In this document: piece by piece, positions 63,954-64,000 of the stretch | How positions within the stretch are numbered: the first letter of the stretch is position 1 | Layout: each line of letters starts with the position of its first letter | Assembly: GCF_030250645.1 (NCBI RefSeq) | Contig: NZ_JASSVS010000007.1 | Location: 166,400 to 230,399, forward strand | Reading direction: 5' to 3' | Length of the DNA: 64,000 nucleotides | Source of the DNA: Marinobacter azerbaijanicus | Lineage (GTDB): Bacteria > Pseudomonadota > Gammaproteobacteria > Pseudomonadales > Oleiphilaceae | Made by a program: the position numbers and the translations under genes | Notes under the pieces: generated by a model | Seen by the model: only the letters and a program-made list of their open reading frames with translations | Told to the model about the DNA's origin: nothing | Databases searched by the model: none

Positions 63954-64000
63954 ACGCATCTCTTTCGAGGGACACGCCACTGAGGCGGGTCAGAAATTGA

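Overview
The window is chromosomal DNA from a gammaproteobacterium. Gene order follows Pseudomonas in several blocks: gmk-rpoZ-spoT-ridA; oxyR-recG-HDOD; rpoD-dnaG-rpsU/tsaD-plsY-folB; dksA-gluQ-cbrA-cbrB-crcZ-pcnB-folK-panB-panC; argC-erpA-anmK-mepM-tyrS-(rrn promoter). Proteins, accessory genes and moderate-high GC best fit Marinobacter or a close relative. That genus is my inference; the Pseudomonas-like gene order is read from the sequence. I see no prophage, insertion sequence, CRISPR array or integrase.

Layout. 1-8.3 kb: housekeeping genes (YicC end, GMK, omega, SpoT, RidA, an SDR protein, OxyR, RecG). 8.4-18.3 kb: a YbaK-HDOD protein, a DUF2489 protein, an orphan molybdopterin oxidoreductase, a MITE-like element, and a two-gene unit of FadL-like porin plus giant Ig-like lipoprotein. 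18.4-21.1 kb: a CsaA-like tRNA-binding protein and a small accessory patch with two PEP-CTERM proteins, each behind a good sigma-54 promoter match, around a secreted coiled-coil protein that lacks an evident start codon. 21.4-28.6 kb: tRNA-Ile2, rpoD-dnaG-rpsU, tsaD, plsY, folB and a second folK-like gene. 28.6-40.7 kb: one long minus-strand block, dksA-gluQ-cbrX-cbrA-cbrB-crcZ-pcnB-folK-panB-panC-pgi. 40.8-51.8 kb: sfsA, a Rieske protein, a fused kinase/P-loop protein, mrcB with a TPR lipoprotein, a DUF4382 lipoprotein, an ECF sigma/anti-sigma/secreted protein/TPR-barrel cluster and a secreted lipase. 52-64 kb: clc-hemJ-thiD-thiE-hemL, argC-DUF6776-bactofilin-erpA, anmK-mepM, tyrS and an rRNA-type promoter at the right edge.

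The strongest discovery is the 740-base gap between cbrB and pcnB. It encodes, on the minus strand, a CrcZ-like regulatory RNA of about 380 nt, with four clear A-rich CA motifs (AAnAAnAA type), a sigma-54 promoter with exact GG-N10-GC spacing, an upstream TGTTAC-N15-GTAACA inverted repeat suited to CbrB, and a rho-independent terminator. The same kind of CA motif lies directly upstream of the ribosome binding site of the FadL-like porin gene and, more loosely, of the lipase gene. The window may therefore hold both the decoy RNA and targets of an Hfq/Crc catabolite-repression circuit in an organism that grows on lipids or hydrocarbons.

Other points of interest are the sigma-54-linked PEP-CTERM genes, the lipase with no adjacent foldase, a CLC protein with Val where the central Ser and the proton Glu are expected, a thiD gene that seems to start on ATC or CTG, and the ECF sigma cluster.
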